A stretch of 64,000 bases of DNA from Paragyromitra xinjiangensis (lineage: Eukaryota > Ascomycota > Pezizomycetes > Pezizales > Discinaceae), in the NCBI GenBank assembly GCA_038503065.1, contig JBCAMK010000012.1, positions 1,550,001 to 1,614,000 of the forward strand. The letters run 5' to 3'. The position numbers and the translations under genes were made by a program. Positions 48,419 to 59,688 of the stretch are shown in pieces; the stretch's first letter is position 1; each line of letters starts with the position of its first letter. The notes beneath the pieces were generated by a model that was not told the DNA's origin, ran no database searches, and was given only the letters and a program-made list of their open reading frames with translations.

Positions 48419-49279
48419 TTTGATACTGGATAGCTTGCTGCCTGTTCTATCTACTTTTTTGTTAAATACACTTATTGGATGCCTTCCCGCAAGTCCTAGA
48501 TTCATAACCGTAACACCGGCCATGCATTCTAAGCTATGAGAGAGGTAAATTTCCGCTAAGCTGTGCAAAGTGCTAGCAATTTTTGTACATGGATCGGATT
48601 AGACCGACAGTCAAAAGGAGGAGGAGGAGGAGGAGGAGGAGGTCTTCAAATATTTAGTAACATGTTCTATGATGTTATTTCTAGTGGTATTTCTTAAATC
48701 CACGTTAACTTCCCGCTGCTTCTGAACCTCCTGTATGCAGCTACCGTTGCTTTCGGTGAACCTGCAGCTCCTCTGAACCCCAGCTGCTTCTCAACACCCC
48801 TAGGTTTCTAAATCCCCTATTAATATCAATGGCTGCTAATCTCCACTGTTTCTGAGCCCACGCTAAAAAGCCTATCTTGACTTGCTGTGATCCTCTACAC
48901 GTTCCCCGTTGCTCAGGCTGGCTGGATTGTAAACTTGAAGATAAGGTATCGATTAGTAAAGGTTTACTTTGGGGGCGCTGGGGGTCTTCAAACTGCTGGT
49001 GTAAATATGTGGGTACTTATATGCAGGGTTAGTTATTATGACATTTTATTTTGTTTACTGCGGAGGACCCAGGTTCATTCCCATTCCCTAATGCGTGTAT
49101 GGGGGCAAGCTGCGTGTATGAGGCTGGGCACGAGACTAGGAGAAATTCCCCGAGCCCTAACTAGAAAATTTAATTTTTAGGAATAGCACGACTTTAGCAG
49201 TTGCGGGAAGGCCTCCACTTTTTAGTTTTGAAATTAATTGTAGTAGTGATAAAGTTGTTGTGGTTGAACCTTCTTAAGC
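48419..49279. other. Gap with a microsatellite
   Basis: Contains a GGA microsatellite at 48617-48642. Frames are short and lack domains. Confidence 0.4.
48617..48642 (+). repeat. (GGA)n microsatellite
   Basis: An uninterrupted trinucleotide run of about 8.7 units outside any gene. Confidence 0.9.
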
Positions 49280-49738
49280 TTAGGCTAGACCCCGCCTAGC
49301 AAACTTGATTGGGTCAAAATAGTAGGTACTCCGCAGATTTAGTCGCATGTATGCGTCGAACTGCATCATGGCACATTTTAAAGCACAGGGTTGAAAAAAC
49401 CGAGTGGACAAGTACATGTGGTATTCTTGCGCTCGATAGGACGTAGAGGATGTTCTGAAAGTTGGTGTCGCAACCGAACAGCCTGCGTACTTTATAGATG
49501 AATTCTTGCAAAATCGTTGATGTATTACCCAATGCATTAACCGATACGTTTCTACATCTTGTAAGGCTGACTCCTCGTAGCCTGCGCAAGCGTATGTAGT
49601 TGATATCGATTGTAGGATCTCGATGATTCCCTGGTCAAGAGTGCCAACCGAAAATTGGGAGTTGAGGTTGTTCAGAGCTGACCAGTCATATGTTACTAGG
49701 TCCTGGCCTGCAAGTTTGTTTTTCATTATGTACGCCAC
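49280..49738 (-). CDS. Orphan open frame, possible gene fragment
   Basis: A 152-codon frame in an otherwise stop-rich region. The first half reads like real protein (KLAGQDLVTYDWSALNNLNS; TYRLMHWVIHQRFCKN), and so does the end (FFQPCALKCAMMQFDAYM; STYYFDPIKFARRG). No family is recognised. It could be a short gene, an exon of a degraded gene, or a fragment of a repeated gene family. No TATA box or introns were identified. Confidence 0.35.
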   Translation of the reverse strand: MAYIMKNKLAGQDLVTYDWSALNNLNSQFSVGTLDQGIIEILQSISTTYACAGYEESALQDVETYRLMHWVIHQRFCKNSSIKYAGCSVATPTFRTSSTSYRAQEYHMYLSTRFFQPCALKCAMMQFDAYMRLNLRSTYYFDPIKFARRGLA

Positions 49739-51385
49739 TTTAGGTGCCTATTTCTCTCCCTCGGGGATGCATACAATTTCTAGGAAAGCCTAGTTTTACG
49801 ATGGGTTTGCCGTGTAGTGATCCGTTTCTAAATTTGTCTTTTGGCAAGTCGTTTCTAAACTTGGCTAAACCTCATATTTAGAATAAACGAATGGCGGTAA
49901 AATTGAAGTCAAAAATAGCAAGTTGCTATTCTGGGGATTTATGTGGCTGCGTATAGTTCTCAGAACTCAATAAGAGAGAAAAGGCGTAGGGGGTTTCTCT
50001 TATCCTTGTCTTTATTTATGCTTAGTTACATAAAGGCGGGGAGTGTGGAGTGTCTAAAAAGTTGCTCCGTTTTCACGATACAGCAAACGCGTACGCACTA
50101 CATGCATCTAGCAGTAATAAACCACTTGTTAGTCAAAAAATGGTTGAGTATGAGATTGCTGAACGCCCCTTTCAATCCGGCGTCGCGGCTGAGAAGAATG
50201 CGGGGAGCAGGAAATAAACGAAAGGAAAATACATGTAAACTGGGGTGCTAGGTGATGTTTCATCCATTTGTATAACCACTTACTAGTACTATGGGATTGC
50301 GGCCTCAATCTACCGTGATGAAGGGAGGGTGGTGCTTGAACTTTTCAGGCAGGACTGTACATGTGCTGGAAACTTACGTGTAGTCATGTATTGTATTTAC
50401 TTGTCCAAAAATTAGGTGCCTTTACAATGAAAAAGTTCACGCGTTTGCCTAACAGCAGAGGGGGCGTGTGTTAAACTTCAAGAACAGAAGTTCAACAATC
50501 AAGATGGGGAGAAGTTGAGAAAAATCCAAAAATAGTTCTTATGGTAAGGGTTTAGTTGCAGGGGCTGATAGGCTGTTATTCTCCTGTCCTGTGTGCTGTG
50601 TGGGCTGCAAATTAGAGCTGTCGTTAGGGTTTCCTCAGGGGCAAAGATGAGAATATCTACTGGCAAGAACAGCCCCTGTCTTAGCAACTAAGGACCTTCA
50701 GCGAGCTCAGCAGCACCACCCCGATCAGCGAAGTGTGAAGTTTTTTTAGAAATATTATTTCAATGTTCAAATGTTTCTATGGTATTTTCCCTAAGATATC
50801 CCGCTGGGACTTGCAGGCTTTAACGTTAAAAATTTGCAGCGTTCTAGACCGAAAATACGCGAACTTTTACATAGGAAACGACAAAACCCTCGTACACATC
50901 GATTCGATTAATATTAGTTTATTGATTAAGTACATCAAACCACCTAGGTTATGGAATCTATGAGCTCCCACACCTATGGACGTACCCGAAAAATGAGACA
51001 TGAACCGAGACTAATAAACTATGCATGATAACTAGATCATAAGCGCGAGGCGCAAAATGACCCTCGCGTAAAAAATGGAGTAAATGTGAATACAGATATA
51101 AGAGTAAAACCTCCACAATAGGCACCACAAAAGGATTACTTTCCTCTTTCTCCTTCCTGCGTTGCTCTCTTCGCGTTCCCGCAGTGCTGGGCACTTGGTT
51201 CTCCTCACGGGCCAGGGAACTCGTGCTTACTTTCATTAATCTGCATACCGTCATGACCATACCTTCCGGAAGACGATCCTAGCAGCTTCATATCCACTTC
51301 CTACTTTCTCCTAGCGAAATGACAACCAACCTCCTAACCCCAGAAACCTTATTGCACACAAGAGGCCATTTCAGATATTACCAGA
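49739..51385. other. Gap without a recognisable gene
   Basis: About 1.6 kb. The plus-strand frames at 49943-50251 and 50763-50963 have no domains. No inverted repeats with good termini were found. Confidence 0.4.
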
Positions 51386-51956
51386 TCAAGTCTTCCTGTT
51401 CTTCCGAAGAGTTCTGGAAAGCCTTCCGTGGACGTTCTGGAGGTGTTGTTTCAGATTACTTGCGCGAGTAAATGGTTTGATTCTTGGGCATCCGGGGTGG
51501 GGGCAGTAAGGTTGTTTCGTCATCGCTGTATCAGAAGGAGGATGCAAGGAGCCCAAGTGATAGTTGAAACCGATTGTAGTAGCAAAGCTTTTATCGCATA
51601 TACTGCATAAGATATCGACGCGGTCGCCCTCACGAAAGCACTTATGATTGCCACTACGGAACATTTTTTTAATTTTATTATTGGTACGCTTGTGGTAATG
51701 GATATATTTACCTTATACCGCCCATGCAACCTCCTCCGCACCCGTGATCCGGGCTATTGGCATTACTTGAACTATTGGCAGCACGATCACCGGTCGACGT
51801 GGGAATTGAAGAAGAGGATGCAGGTGCCCGCTCAGAGCCTTGGGAAATGGCAAGCAGATCTTGCGGGTTGACGAAGCTGTTTTGTTGGACCAGCAGATCA
51901 CCAAATTCCTCAAAGAGCTCCTCGCCGTAAAGAAAATACTGTCCGTAGGAAGTCAT
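51386..51956 (-). CDS. Small C2H2 zinc-finger protein
   Basis: Exons are 51956-51712 and 51653-51386, joined across a 58-bp GT-AG intron, giving about 170 aa. The first 80 residues include an acidic/hydrophobic segment (YGEELFEEFGDLLVQQ) and a Ser-rich linker. Finger 1 is CSICDKSFATTIGFNYHLGSLH (pattern C-x2-C-x12-H-x4-H). Finger 2 is CPHPGC...LKQHLQNVH (C-x4-C type). The C-terminus is basic (LSRTLRKNRKT). Two fingers with an acidic N-terminus suggest a nucleic-acid-binding regulator, but targets cannot be inferred. The start is the first Met of the open frame, so an upstream exon cannot be excluded. Confidence 0.65.
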
Positions 51957-53137
51957 TTTTTAGGGGTAGAAATTCAAATGGTTGTCAGATTTGTATGCTC
52001 CCTGAAGGAGAAAAACGAGATCAAGGGGAAATATAAAAGACCCGGGCCCAGCAACGGAGCTTTCAGCAACAGAGCCCTCAGCAACAGCATTGATGGAAAT
52101 TCTCCCGTTTTGTCACCACCCCTGTCTGGCACGGCTCACAAGCTCAGCATCCGAAGACGGGAATTGATTCTTTTCAATTACATGTCGAATTCCCGACCCA
52201 AAACACTGACTATTCTACTTAGTCTATCATACTGAATACCCCAGTCGGCGCAATTTTTCAACCATGAACTCCATTCAGCTGTCATTCCTTTATATCATAC
52301 AATTTTTCCTAAGAATAGCTTAATCATTAGGATGGCTGTTACTCGGTAAGGACATCCTGCTCTAGTCTTCTTCAAAAGTTGGAATAGCATCTTGTACTTG
52401 ATATAGAGCCATGAAATAGACGCGCCTTAATGTGGACATCTTCGCTCAGAGTTGGACATTTTCGCAGTATTCGTTTACGCATATCAGTGTGAGCTATGCT
52501 TGCCGATTCAGAGCCATCATACACATATTTCCCTCGTTGGCATCAATATTATTAAGAGTTGGACGATGAGAAGTAATCCTCGTGACTGGCACAAGGCAAT
52601 GAAAAGTCTTCCCCTTGACCGTTGATGCCCAGTATTTCTGCATTCTTGCCCACGTTTGCCACACTGCCTAACCTACCCCCAAAAAATAATCGGATGGTTT
52701 GAAGGCGTTTCGCAGGATATGCAAAATGATCGTGGACAATTCAAAATAATCTCGTGTAGGAAGCGCAAAAAACCCCAAGCAAGGAGTTAGATGCACATGC
52801 ACCCGCATGTATAGCGTGGCGGTAAACCGGTTTAAATGAGGGGCGTTATCCCCAAGGCCCGTATTTTATTGCTATTTTTGCCCTCTCTGCCGTGTATTGT
52901 TGTACATAGCTGCATAAGTAAACCGTTTTGGTAGCAGAATCGGCGTTCATTTCCATTTATTGGTCGGTCCCAGGCCCTATCTCGGCAGGTATACGCAGAT
53001 TGAAGTTTGTTCGCCTGAGTAGACCAACCGAGTATGTCCTTGCCTTGTAGTGTCGCTAATGCATGGTCAATCATGCAGCTAACGCCTATGACTAAAATTG
53101 GCTAGCCAGGCAAAATATTTTGCCCTAAAAAGACTTT
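51957..53137. other. Gene-poor region
   Basis: Anonymous sequence upstream of the zinc-finger gene. The minus-strand frame 52832-53074 has no domain. Confidence 0.4.
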
Positions 53138-53274
53138 TACTCGTGCTCTACCATAAGTACCTGAAAACAGGGATGTGAATTTGGCCAACCAAGTCGCAAA
53201 GCGCTGCCGCGGTGCGAATCAAAAACTATTACCACCCGAATACATTTTCAGGTAATTATGGTAGAGCATAAGTA
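53138..53274. mobile_element. MITE, family G
   Basis: Left TACTCGTGCTCTACCATAAG and right, in reverse complement TACTTATGCTCTACCATAAT, pair over about 31 bp (through TACCTGAAAA). The element is 137 bp with TA at both ends. Confidence 0.72.
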
Positions 53275-55423
53275 GTGTCTGGATAGGAAATAGAGAATAA
53301 TGAAAGTCCTAGGATCTTTTGCGGTCCAGGCTGACTATTGCGCTGCAAGGATTAAGCCAGGTAAAGACCATAACGCCTGTATTTTTTGGGTGTTGGGCCC
53401 GGGATGGACTTGCTAGTGACAGATAACCTGTATCTGTAAAGCGTCCTCTGACCAACTGGAGGATGATCGTTGGGCAATATCGTTACGACAGGGGTCGCTG
53501 CATATGCTAATAGCACCCGCGGGTGGCAAAATTGTTTCAAGTCATCCTGTTCATCACCCGGCAGGAATACCGGTCAAGGATCAAAGCTCAAAGGTCTAGT
53601 GAACCAAGCACTTGAAACTCACTTGTCTTTAAATCTCGGTAGAAGATATCGCCGTATTTGACTAACGTTTTTGGGGTGTTGGTTTGCAAAGCCGCAATTT
53701 TGAGAGTAGAAGCACAACTCACTCTGAACATATCGGCTAGGAACGGAGCTGGGGGAGTAGCGGGATAACCCTAATTGAAAATCGTCTGATGGAAAAACCC
53801 GCTTAGGCCTGGTTAGCAAGGTGGAGGCATCCTGGTACGCAATAGACTGTATCGCTTATGATGCCTCCGTTGGCCATCTGCGGCAACGTAAGGGCTGGTT
53901 TTGCTGGGAATAGTCAACCGATCACGCCCGACGTCTGGTGCGGCCATTTGTCATCGGTGTTGTGCTGCCGACTAATCAAAATATATTTCGTAGGTTATCG
54001 GATGCCAGGTTCAGGTTCGCAGTAGAAGATGCAATTCCTTCTCTGATTGCCTCAAAGCTTTCCAATGCAAGTTAAGTCTCGGGAAAGTATTCCCCAGCAA
54101 TATTTTTTGGCTATCCAATAACCCAGTAAAGCTGCCTCTCCCTCGGAGGAGATTTTTCTCATCGTCCAAGCCCCGGTTAACTCCGCATTGAGCGATCGTC
54201 ATGCGAAGTATCTTTCTCCAACGGATTATGGGATACCCGATCCTACCACCTACCTACAACTTCTTCGAAACAATCTTAATGAATTACAAAGAGTTTGAAG
54301 TCATCGGGCTAGAGATAGCCCAATAACTCTTTGATCATCTTCGTATAGAACTTGCGAATCAGGGAGGTTTCAAGAGAGAGCCATTCGCCGCGGGGAGGAT
54401 CCGTATGATAACTGAGAGACATGAGAAATTTGAAGCTAGAGGCTTTTCCTGAACTTGAAGTTGATAACGTTAACTTCCTAAAACTTCTGCTCATCGAAGG
54501 GTTAAATATTGCCGACCAAGGGAAGCGGTTTACCTAATTCGTCTCTGCCAATATAACCTCCGAGCTTCACCTAGCCATTCTATCCTCTCCGTATAAACTC
54601 AATCAATTAATCGATCAATCAATATCCTCTACGGAGCCGGAAAGTTTCAGTTCTAGCAAGTATTTAGCTATGATTAATTGCGAGGATTCGATCTTAACAT
54701 GACTAGACTCAACATATAGGAAATTGGGCAGGGCTCAACCAAAGCCAAAAAAGCTGTCAGATCTGGGCACTTGTTGGTCGGTAGTTAGTAGTGAGACGAA
54801 ATCCGTGTCCTGAGGAGCAAATAAAGATGCGACGCGAAGAATAGTCGGGGGCCCGTAATTTAGGGAAGGCTAGAAAATATGCGAAGAGTGGGAGAGATAC
54901 TCGTACATATAATCGTAGGCTCAGAAACCAACTCTCCGAAAGTACGCTGCATTACTGCCAAGCCTCTCTCATGCAGTGTCCTTTTGTTTTGGGCCAATAG
55001 GTTGGCTACCGTGGGTAACTATCCTAATTGGGGCCAGGCTAGAACCCTTCGGAGATGGCACCATCATCCTGTTATCCCACCATTTAGTTAGATAAAACCT
55101 CCGACCAGGGGAAACCCTAAAGATTTCTAGGATATTGCCAGCGCAACCTGAGGCCGCCGGTCCTCGGGGGGTTGAAACGCGTGAGACCTGAGTGATCTAG
55201 ACGATTTTATTCGCTACTAATGTTAGCCCTTGGATATTGCTAACGCTAACTGCATAGGCCTGCCGCGCGCACAGTATGAGAGATTCGTGGGCCCTGCCAC
55301 TAATGATACCCCACGAACTAGGTCTCTTCCGTCATTAAAATTGGCTGACTGCGCTAAAACAATTCTCTGTCACATGACATTCATTAATATTGGTCGCAGT
55401 TAGAACTCAGCTGCGATCGCATT
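53275..55423. other. Gene-poor region
   Basis: About 2.1 kb of short frames with frequent stops. A hairpin pairing GATGCCTCC-type sequences lies near 53824-53875 (GGAGGCATC / GATGCCTCC). No coding gene is supported. Confidence 0.35.
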
Positions 55424-55555
55424 TACTTGGGTAGAACCATAAGAACTGGAAAACATGGGGTGTGTGGCTTTCTATGTAACGATATCTGTGCGCTATCTTG
55501 CAGCATACGAAGCTACACCCCCTTGTTTTCCGGTTCTTATGGTTCTATCCAAGTA
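55424..55555. mobile_element. MITE, family H
   Basis: Left TACTTGGGTAGAACCATAAG and right, in reverse complement TACTTGGATAGAACCATAAG, pair over about 40 bp with few mismatches. The element is 132 bp with TA at both ends and a short loop, so it is nearly all hairpin. Confidence 0.78.
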
Positions 55556-58500
55556 GGTAGATTTTTTGATTGCCCATGGCTAGAGACGCTTGGAGGTGCC
55601 GTTTAAATATGAACCAGGCATAGAAAATGATTGTCTTAGGATAGTACTCCATAGGAAATATCAGGAGAGCTTGTCAGCGAAAAGGTGAGGACAAAAAACG
55701 ATAGTGCCTGCTATACGTTGTCCTGTGCAACCGCACGACGATACCACAGCGGGGGCAACATTACATGGAGAGGAGGGTCGGATATCATGGTTTCGTCCCT
55801 CAGTGACTATGTAAGATGGTTTTAGATGAAGATAAGGATATTGTGGGCGCGAAATTGAAATAAAAGGTATTTCTAGAGGAAGTTCTCTAAAGAGGTGCAC
55901 ACGCTAGCGATGGGAAACTTACACCTCGTGGAAACAGGGGTAGGAATCTACTAGGCTCCCAAATGCTGGTGCCACACAGAGAGCAAAAAAGGATACGGTG
56001 CAGGATCCTAAACGTACTCCCCTGAGGAAATACCGTAAGATTCCCGGTAATACCCCCGGGGGCCTCGTAGAACCAAGAGGAATGGATTCCTTTAATTGGT
56101 AGAAAGGACTTTAGCCTCACTCATAGGTTCTACTCTCGTATCCAATAAATATAAATAATCAAGCGATTTAAACAACGCCAGATACAAGTGAAAATGATGT
56201 ATATGGCCATCATCAAATTAAATATGCTTAGGGTGAGCAAACATTAATTGTCTTTAGTTTTTTTAAGCATGTAGTTAGATGCGCAATCGGTGGTCTAGTT
56301 TTATGCCATACATGTAGTCACAATATGTCGGCTGGGTTATAACGGCTGCTGTTATGCCCTAAGCGAAGTGAAGGGTTATGGGGGTAAGCAATCTTGATTG
56401 GTCGCTCGATCTAACGAACCCTTGCCTGGTGGAGCCATTCTAGGGGACGGTTTGGGATGCTGCCGCGAAGCCGCTCTGGGGCGAGCAAGCCTTTTCACCT
56501 GGTACCGGGACAGGCCCAAAGATTATTCTCTGGGTATGTAGGATATGGTTCTTTATTCACAGCATGAGACCCTATAGGGTCAGAGGTTAGGCTAGCTAGG
56601 CTAGGGCTTAGGGTCATCTCTAGTAAAAAGAAGACTTGGTCGGCTGACTGGCCGGGAGACTCCCGGGCTTGATATATACTACGACTTTCGACAAATACTT
56701 CTCTTGAGCTCGTTTCCATATGCATCCATGCTGTACGTTGTTTACCGTGAAGTACCCGTTAACTATTAGAGATCACTATCCAAAAGCGGTTAGATAGATT
56801 TTTCATTAGATACATCTAGCTACATGTATCTTGGCTGTGGTACTCTTAGCTATGTGTTGGTGTTTCTTGCAAGATCAGGTGAATCTTATGGCTCTCACCC
56901 CTGACGCTTGGATAACTAACGCTATAAGATAAATACAATGCATACTCTTGACTGCTCTTAACTACCCAGCACGGAAAACCTAAAGCGGGCACAAACACCT
57001 TAGTTCTCAGGGCTTATAACTGTTTATTCTCTTTCTCCTTTCTAATGGTATTTCGGTTATCCTAGACGGCTACGTGAACTACTATTGTTAGAAGTTTCGT
57101 AGGAGGTATGTATCTGCTTCTCAATATGCCGCATGTAGCTATTCCTACTAGCGGGAGAGTAAGGTCTGTTCGGTTCGGTACAAAACAAAGACCCTCCACG
57201 TGCACTTATACAACTAGATCTTGCTACAGCCGTCAAAACTGGCGGAATAAAATAGGAAAAATCCGTAATATTATAGCAAGATGTGCTCATGCGAACAGGG
57301 GATGCATAGGGCATAAGAGGGCTTGTTGTTCCTGAGGGTACGCTTTCTTCCGCACTGCGTGTGCCGAACTAAACAGACTTTATTTCCCGCTAGTACCTTT
57401 TTTTCTGGCGTAATTATGCTGTTTGAGGTATTTTATAAGCTTAAGACTATTCGGGCGGCTGTTCGGGATATTTAGAGTATTTAGCAGCTACTTTGGGCTT
57501 AGAGGTATATACGTAATATGGTGGAGCTCGCCTAATTGGCTAAGCTGCTGCATAAGACTTTTATGCTTCTTTCTCTTCTTTCTCTTCAACTTATATTCTA
57601 CTCTTTAATACTATTATATTGATATGATATAATAGACTAGGTATTGGAGTGACTTCTTAGTACGACCGATTCAGGCATGGGTTCGGGGGTGGCTTGGAGA
57701 CGGAGGTTTATTAGATAGATATATACATGTAGGCATCTAAGTCTATGGATACTTAGGGGTGTTGTGCGAGTATAGGTAGGCGTATTGCAAGCTTTTAGAA
57801 GAACAGCAATCGTTTAGCCCATCTCCTTACGTGCTACTATCTTAACGGATATATATATAGGGTTTAGTCTTCCTGGTATTTTTGTGTGTGGCTGCTTTAG
57901 TATTGGCTATAGGCTTTCCTTAGTTTGTTAGGTATTTCAGTCTATAGTCAATGGACAGGGCAATAAGTCAAGCAAGGAGTGAGCGGGTGTACGCGTCGTT
58001 CTTTTGTCAGACCTCGCCGAAGATTGTTCTATATTGTCTATTGGTTCATTTATTTTACTAAGTGTATTGAAGATATAAAGTTTTAATTTTGTGTTAAAAT
58101 CGTAATTTCATAGTTATTAGATACAAGAATATCTCACTCAACAAAACTATGGCATGAAGTATAGCTTTATAATACACTAGTTCTTAATTAATACTATTCT
58201 TTGTCTTTTACTTAGCCACGTTTGGCAGCTACTTTAGATCGATCGACGAGAGTGCTGAAGGGAGGAAAGGTTTTCAGATACAAGGCCTTTTATTGGGACT
58301 ATGGTGTAGGAGCCACATGTATGGGAGGTTTTTCGGAGGCTATGTGAGCTAGTAGGGTAGTTAGTTTGTGGAGTTAAGAAAAAAAGTATTGAATAATGAA
58401 GAAGGAGTAAGTACAACCATTCCACAACCAAGACCTAAGGGGGATAGGCTAGCCTCCGTCTTGGCTTCTTGCGCCTTCTGTTCTTGCGATTGCGGTCGAC

Positions 58501-59688
58501 ATATTCGGCTCCCTCTGGGGCTGCACGGCAACAATCTGTTCATCCGAGCTTTCGACCAGGGATGCTGCGATGTCTTCTGCGGAATAGGTGATGTGGCAAC
58601 AAAAGATCTTCGTTACGTTACAAGTTATAAGATGAAATTGGATCGGCATCATTGGGAGGAAGATATTAACTTGGTGAGCTAATATATGTTGGTGGTGGTT
58701 ATCGAGTTCCGAGTTTTTGTGGGTGGACACTCTAGCTGTACTCAAGCGTAGGGCGATCTGTAATGAGATCTTGAGAGAAATGGGTATGGAGAAGAGCTGT
58801 AGAAACTTGTTTGTGTAATTGACTTGGTTGAGAAATCGAAGCAGACCAAAGCCTGAGGCTATGTGGGTGGTTATATATTCTCTGGAAGTGCGAGATCTCG
58901 CTAGCAATGATTGCTTATTTTTTTTTTTGAAGCTCCCTCTTGTAAACCGCGTCATGGTTGGATTCGTATTCCAGCCCTCTGTGGTGTTCGGATGTTCGGT
59001 ATTGACGAGTTATACGCCAAATCGGGGAAGAAAGGCTACACGTAGTTGGCTGGTCGGTAACTATTTGATCTCTAGATATCGATGGAAAAAGTTGTCTATG
59101 CGGCGTACTTTGGCTCGGCCAATGAATAGACACCTTCGCTAAAACAAAAGTACAAACTGAATGCAAAGGACTTTTGCTTACGCTGGTAGAAATGCACGAA
59201 ATCTTGGCAGGGGCAGTGGAGCGGAGCCGCTCGCGCAGCGTACTTTTGTTATCTCCAATAAGGTCTCTAATGTGATAAGCCACCCAGACACCAGATAGTT
59301 AGTACAGGATGTCATGACTGGCGTATAATCTAGTCCTCAAGCAGATCTTGTGTTTGATTTGCTAGCACCAAAGGCCGTTGCAGAAGCCTCTGTGCTTCTA
59401 GCCAAAACTGAAACCTTCGGATGCCAGAACCACGTCACTCCCTATTTGGCTGCGGCGTTGCAGCCTTGCCCACGATGCTCGAGGTGGGGGATGGAATAAG
59501 CCTCGCGGAAATCTCACAGAGCTGATAACCCTACTATATCTCCTTATTAAGTATTTAAGCTATCTACACCTGGCCTACCTACCTCCAATTCACCCTTCCC
59601 CAGGACAGCTTATTCTTTCTCAACCTTTTATCTCATTTACTCGCGCTATCCTAAACTGCACTATCCTTTAACGAATACTCGTCACGAA
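55556..59688. other. Long gene-poor region before ANK gene 2
   Basis: About 4.1 kb. Frames of up to 168 codons (58449-58955 minus) overlap frames on the other strand and show no domain. Sequence near 57600-58220 is A/T-rich. The pyrimidine-rich stretch at about 59570-59688 is the likely leader of ANK gene 2. Confidence 0.4.

Noticed and set aside
58449..58955. Minus-strand frame of 168 codons
   Set aside because: It overlaps a 104-codon frame on the other strand, has no domain and an unnatural composition.
58915..59283. Possible two-exon small gene on the minus strand (MAYHIRDLIGD start)
   Set aside because: A 45-bp intron can be drawn, giving about 59 aa, but there is no domain and no other support.
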